From Candidatus Bipolaricaulis sibiricus (GTDB lineage: Bacteria > Bipolaricaulota > Bipolaricaulia > Bipolaricaulales > Bipolaricaulaceae), in contig CP034928.1 in assembly GCA_004102645.1 (NCBI GenBank), positions 992,001 to 1,056,000 of the forward strand: a stretch of DNA of 64,000 nucleotides. The letters are read 5' to 3'. The translations under genes were made by a program, and so were the position numbers. The notes under the pieces are model-generated. The model ran no database searches. It was not told where the DNA came from and worked only from the letters and a program-made list of their open reading frames with translations. Below, in pieces: positions 60,932 to 64,000 of this stretch (position 1 is its first letter; each line of letters starts with the position of its first letter).

Positions 60932-61582
60932 ATGCGAACGCTCGTCCTAGCTACATGTTCCGGCGTACTGGCAGGAGTTCTGGGTCTCGCGCAGACCATG
61001 GCCCTCGTCCCGTCCACCGCGATCCCCAATCCCGGGACCGAGATCTCGTTCCAGGTGACAGGTGCCCCGGCTGGGGCGCAGTTTCGCTGGGACTTCAACG
61101 GAGACGGGCGCCCCGATGCGACAACGAACCAGCCGTGGGCCAGCTGGACAGTCCCCGCGGGGTACTGGGAGGTCACGGTGGAGGTCGTTCAGAACGCGCG
61201 AGTCCTGTCGCGACTCAGCGCGGCCGTAGCCGCCAATGCCCAACTGGGCGCGTTCCGCGTCGCGCGCTGGAACGCAGGCGCCCTCGAGGTGACCGTGACC
61301 CTCTTCGCCAAGCAGTCCCTCGTTGCGCCAGCCCTCACCGAGACCGTCCCCCCGGGCTGGGCAGCGGTCGTGGTGGACGATGGCGGGGCGGTGTACCGGC
61401 GGGGCGATGTGCTCGAGGTCCTCTGGTCCACGTACCTCGACCCGGGAATGGCTGTCCAGATCGTGTACGCGCTGTATCCCCCCTCGGCTGCGGGATCTTC
61501 AGCGCGGCTCTCGGGAACGGCCAGCGCCTACCAGGCTGGCCGGAGGATCGAGGCGCGCATCGCGGGCGTGGTGAGCTTCTAG
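60932..61582 (+). CDS. secreted PKD-like protein, paralogue of the 58633 product
   Basis: A 216-residue protein with a signal peptide (MRTLVLATCSGVLAGVLGLA), a PKD-like domain (AQFRWDFNGDGRPDATTNQP, about 30-95) and one copy of the module seen twice in the upstream protein (LTETVPPGWAAVVVDDGGAV, YRRGDVLEVLW, then VQIVYALYPP, about 110-175). No dockerin-like segment. ATG 60932 has AAGGAGG five bases upstream; ATG 60929 is too close to it. It ends overlapping the phospholipase D-like gene by four bases, tail to tail. Confidence 0.68.
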   Translation: MRTLVLATCSGVLAGVLGLAQTMALVPSTAIPNPGTEISFQVTGAPAGAQFRWDFNGDGRPDATTNQPWASWTVPAGYWEVTVEVVQNARVLSRLSAAVAANAQLGAFRVARWNAGALEVTVTLFAKQSLVAPALTETVPPGWAAVVVDDGGAVYRRGDVLEVLWSTYLDPGMAVQIVYALYPPSAAGSSARLSGTASAYQAGRRIEARIAGVVSF

Positions 61583-62631
61583 GGCTGTGGGCGCGCGCCA
61601 TCCCACAGGCTGTCAAACCAGTGGCGCAGTGGGAGCGCGAGCTCGGGGACGCCGAGGAAGGCCAGCCCGGCCTCCACGTTCTGGACGAGCGAGTAGTAGG
61701 ACCAGTTGGCGGAGCTGACCAGAACATCCCGGTCGTCCACGATCAGCCCCTTCGCGTGCAGCGTGGTTCCCGGGCTGTCCCACCGAACGGCGACCCCACA
61801 GGCGGCGAGATAGGCTGCCGACACGCGGTTGCCGTGGGCGAGATCGGCGAAGTCCTCCCCGCCCTCCAGCAGGACCCGCACTTCCACACCCCGCGCTGCG
61901 GCGCGACACAGCTCGTCCACGATCAGGTTCGACGGACTGCCCGCGTACGCGGGGTAGTAGGTCAGCCGGTAGAGGAGCACCTGGAGCGATCTCCCTGCCG
62001 CGCGGACCATCTCGGGGACCGTCTGGGCATGCAGCCCCCCCTGGGGGAAGTCAAGCAACGGAACCACAGCGGGACGAGGCCACGGGGGTGGCGACAGCTC
62101 GGGGATCGCTCGCAGCTGTCCATCCCACAGCAGATCGAAGAACCGTCCGAACGCGTCGCCCAGCTGCTCGTCCTCGACGGCGATATCCAGCTGCACGCTT
62201 CGCGTGAGCGCTGACATCGTCCAGTGCGTCGACCCGACGACCACCCAGCGCCGATCGATCACGACGAACTTCGCGTGCAGCGTCACCTCGGGATCATCCC
62301 ACCGCACGGCGACCCCCCGCCCCTCGAGGTAGGCGAACGCCGCTCTCTGGTCCGGGCCGGGTCCGGCAGCCCGCGCCTCCCCAAGCACCCGAACGTCGAT
62401 CCCCCGCTGCGCAGCAGCGGCGAGCGCACCCAGCAGGTCCGCCGTCGCCCCGTTGCCCGCGTAGGCACGGATGTCCGACAGAGCAGCGAGAACCTCCCGC
62501 TCCGCCGACGCGATGAGCTGGGTCACGAACGGGTCGTACATGGGGAGCTCCGGCGTCGTCCCCAGCGGCACCACTGGGATCCCGACCCCTGTCCACGCCA
62601 CCGCGAAGACCAGAATGGCAAAGCACTTCAT
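61579..62631 (-). CDS. secreted phospholipase D-like protein
   Basis: A 350-residue protein with a signal peptide (MKCFAILVFAVAWTGVG) and two HKD motifs: HAKFVVIDRRWVVVGS (about 118-133) and HAKGLIVDDRDVLVSSAN (about 294-311). This makes it an active-site-complete PLD-superfamily member, exported, acting on phospholipids or nucleic acids. ATG 62631 has no Shine-Dalgarno; the shared -10 element at 62639-62645 ends eight bases upstream on its strand. Divergent from the Lon-related gene. Confidence 0.85.
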   Translation of the reverse strand: MKCFAILVFAVAWTGVGIPVVPLGTTPELPMYDPFVTQLIASAEREVLAALSDIRAYAGNGATADLLGALAAAAQRGIDVRVLGEARAAGPGPDQRAAFAYLEGRGVAVRWDDPEVTLHAKFVVIDRRWVVVGSTHWTMSALTRSVQLDIAVEDEQLGDAFGRFFDLLWDGQLRAIPELSPPPWPRPAVVPLLDFPQGGLHAQTVPEMVRAAGRSLQVLLYRLTYYPAYAGSPSNLIVDELCRAAARGVEVRVLLEGGEDFADLAHGNRVSAAYLAACGVAVRWDSPGTTLHAKGLIVDDRDVLVSSANWSYYSLVQNVEAGLAFLGVPELALPLRHWFDSLWDGARPQP

Positions 62632-62638
62632 CGCTGGT

Positions 62639-62645
62639 TATCATA
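62639..62645. promoter_or_regulatory. symmetrical bidirectional -10 (TATCATA/TATGATA)
   Basis: Plus strand TATCAT (62639-62644) serves ATG 62654 with nine bases between; minus strand TATGAT (62645-62640) serves ATG 62631 with eight. Both starts lack a Shine-Dalgarno. One 7-bp near-palindrome thus seems to serve two leaderless transcripts. Confidence 0.55.
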
Positions 62646-62653
62646 GCAGACCC

Positions 62654-64000
62654 ATGAGCCGCGAGCTGGCCCCCCACGAACTCCGCCGGGTGTGCGATCC
62701 GCAGACGTTCTCTTTCGCGACCACCGACAGCCTGGAGCCCCTCACGGACATCGTCGGGCAAGCGCGGGCGATGGAAGCCCTCTGGCTCGGGCTCTCGCTT
62801 GACGATCCCCAACACCGGTACAACCTCTACGTGTCGGGCGAACCAGGGCTGGGCAAGACCTCCGCCATATCGCGGCTCCTGGCCCAGGTATCCCAGAACA
62901 GGCCCGTACCCCCGGACATCTGCTATGTCCACAATTTCCGGGTGCCCCACGTTCCGCGGTACCTCCTCCTGCCCGCAGGACGTGGTCAGGAGCTCAAGCT
63001 CGACATGGAGCGCTGCATCGAGTTCCTGTCCCATGAGCTGCCGCGGGTGCTCGATTCCGACGAGTTCAAGGCCCGGGCGAAAAAGGAGCGCGATCGGTTC
63101 TCCCGCGAGCGCGAGGCCGAGTTCCACGAACTGGAGAGAAAGGCAACCCAGCTGGGGTTCTCCATCCAGCGCACCCCGGTCGGCATCAACACCATCCCTC
63201 TCAAGGAGGACGGGACCCCCTACTCCCAGGAGGAGTACGGATCGCTGTCCGAAGGCGAGCGAAGCGAGATCCTGCGCCGGCAGGAGGAGCTTCAGGGGTT
63301 GATCCGGGATGCGTTTCAGCGTCTGAACCGGCTCGACGAGACTTGGCAGGAGGCTCAGCACCTTCTGACCAAACAGGCGGTCGAGTTCCTCGTCGAGCCG
63401 CGGTTCGCCCAGCTCCGGGACAAGTACAGCGGCCTCGAGCGGGTGCAGACGTTCCTCGCCGAGGTGAAGGCCGACATCCTGGAGAACGTCGAGCAGCTCC
63501 AGGGCGCGAACAAGAAAGCCCCACCCATGCTCCCGATTCCCGTTCCCGACACGGGAGACCGGTTCCTGCGGTATCGGGTCAACGTGGTCGTCGATCGGTC
63601 GGGGTGCACTGGAGCGCCGGTGGTCGTGGAGGGCAACGCCACCTACAGCAACCTGTTCGGGACCATTGAGCGTCGCGTCCAGTTCGGTGCCGTGACCACG
63701 GACTTCACCCAGATTCGAGGAGGGGCCCTTCATCGGGCGAACGGGGGGTACCTCGTCCTCACCGCGACGAACCTCCTCCGGTTTCCCCTGTCCTGGGAGG
63801 CGCTCAAGATCGCGCTCAAGGCCGGGCAGATCCGGATCGAGGACCCCGCGCAAATGCTCGGCTTCGCGTCCACGGAGGGGCTGCGGCCGGAGCCGCTCCC
63901 CCTCGATGTGAAGATCCTCCTTGTGGGGTCTCCGTACCTATACTACCTCCTCCACTACTACGACGAGGACTTCCGGAAGTTCTTCGGAATCCGCGCCGAC
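62654..64000 (+). CDS. Lon-related ATP-dependent protease (AAA_32/LonB-like), 3' end cut by the window
   Basis: The first 449 residues of a Lon-like protease. DPQTFSFATTDSLEPLTDIV is the family opening, GEPGLGKTS the Walker A, and VHNFRVPHVPRYLLLPAG the following conserved strand. A long coiled-coil insertion (FSREREAEFHELERKATQLG onward) and GNATYSNLFGTIERRVQFG, then FTQIRGGALHRANGGYLVL, are all typical of the 'Lon-related putative ATP-dependent protease' type rather than LonA. The serine-lysine protease domain would follow after the window. ATG 62654 has no Shine-Dalgarno and uses the shared -10. Confidence 0.88.
   Translation, partial: MSRELAPHELRRVCDPQTFSFATTDSLEPLTDIVGQARAMEALWLGLSLDDPQHRYNLYVSGEPGLGKTSAISRLLAQVSQNRPVPPDICYVHNFRVPHVPRYLLLPAGRGQELKLDMERCIEFLSHELPRVLDSDEFKARAKKERDRFSREREAEFHELERKATQLGFSIQRTPVGINTIPLKEDGTPYSQEEYGSLSEGERSEILRRQEELQGLIRDAFQRLNRLDETWQEAQHLLTKQAVEFLVEPRFAQLRDKYSGLERVQTFLAEVKADILENVEQLQGANKKAPPMLPIPVPDTGDRFLRYRVNVVVDRSGCTGAPVVVEGNATYSNLFGTIERRVQFGAVTTDFTQIRGGALHRANGGYLVLTATNLLRFPLSWEALKIALKAGQIRIEDPAQMLGFASTEGLRPEPLPLDVKILLVGSPYLYYLLHYYDEDFRKFFGIRAD

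Noticed and set aside
62294-63853. 519-codon minus-strand ORF
   Set aside because: It is antisense to the Lon-related protease, whose Walker A and family motifs are clear on the plus strand. High G+C gives long shadow frames.

Overview
This is a 64-kb G+C-rich bacterial chromosome segment (roughly two thirds G+C by eye) with dense coding, many 1-11 base gene overlaps, no insertion sequence, no CRISPR array, no rRNA and no integrase. The taxon cannot be fixed from the sequence alone. Bacterial ribosomal proteins (L13, L32), NfeD/flotillin, GlgB and Pol IV sit beside archaeal-flavoured genes (a Cdc48/VCP double AAA ATPase, archease next to RtcB, a type-2-like IleRS, PKD proteins with dockerin-like segments). 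That mix suggests a deep-branching, probably uncultured bacterium. Bipolaricaulota/Acetothermia is my best guess, held with low confidence.

Layout. 0-17 kb: accessory enzymes and transporters, with four GNAT acetyltransferases, an S10 serine carboxypeptidase, a membrane diguanylate cyclase, a decayed Fpg/Nei glycosylase pseudogene, a multidrug ABC exporter, an RHH-cupin regulator, a RecB-like nuclease, a frameshifted membrane-anchored protein, a MATE exporter, an MBL hydrolase and a secreted YbjN-type protein. 17-23 kb: nfeD-floA plus a small coupled ORF, a lysophospholipase-like hydrolase, a YjbQ protein and an ABC-2 exporter. 23.1 kb: a tRNA-Asn(GUU) interrupted by a 258-nt group I intron. 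23.5-29.4 kb: a UvrD-like helicase convergent with an operon of DUF72, STAS-ATPase, DUF4325-HTH, a small DUF6504-like protein and Pol IV (dinB). A promoter overlapped by a perfect palindrome lies just before the last two genes. 29.5-33.7 kb: divergent glycogen phosphorylase and branching enzyme. 33.7-41.2 kb: Cdc48 with a SurA-like protein, divergent from an RNA-repair operon (thpR, archease, rtcB) that continues into a WD40 protein and a methyltransferase. 41.5-47.7 kb: DUF4384 protein, plsY, an unknown protein, upp, SDR, sugar isomerase-like and MFS genes. 47.7-51 kb (minus): transketolase, tRNA-Met(CAU), RNase HI-like, dtd, rpmF. 51.3-58.4 kb (plus): purB, ileS, purA, FAH-family enzyme, rplM. 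58.6-64 kb: two related secreted PKD proteins, a secreted phospholipase D-like protein, and a Lon-related AAA protease cut by the window end.

How the genes work together. purB and purA cover the AMP branch of purine synthesis. glgP and glgB handle alpha-glucan storage. thpR, archease and rtcB form an RNA end-repair and ligation set. floA and nfeD build membrane microdomains. Tkt feeds the pentose-phosphate pathway beside translation-quality genes.

Expression signals. Nine or more genes have a TANNNT hexamer ending 6-10 bases before the start codon and no Shine-Dalgarno sequence, so leaderless transcription appears common. Other genes carry strong AGGAGG-type sites. The most distinctive observations are the group I intron in tRNA-Asn, the tkt stop codon lying inside tRNA-Met, the palindrome-covered dinB promoter, the shared bidirectional -10 box at 62.64 kb, and a repeated secreted module of unclear family.
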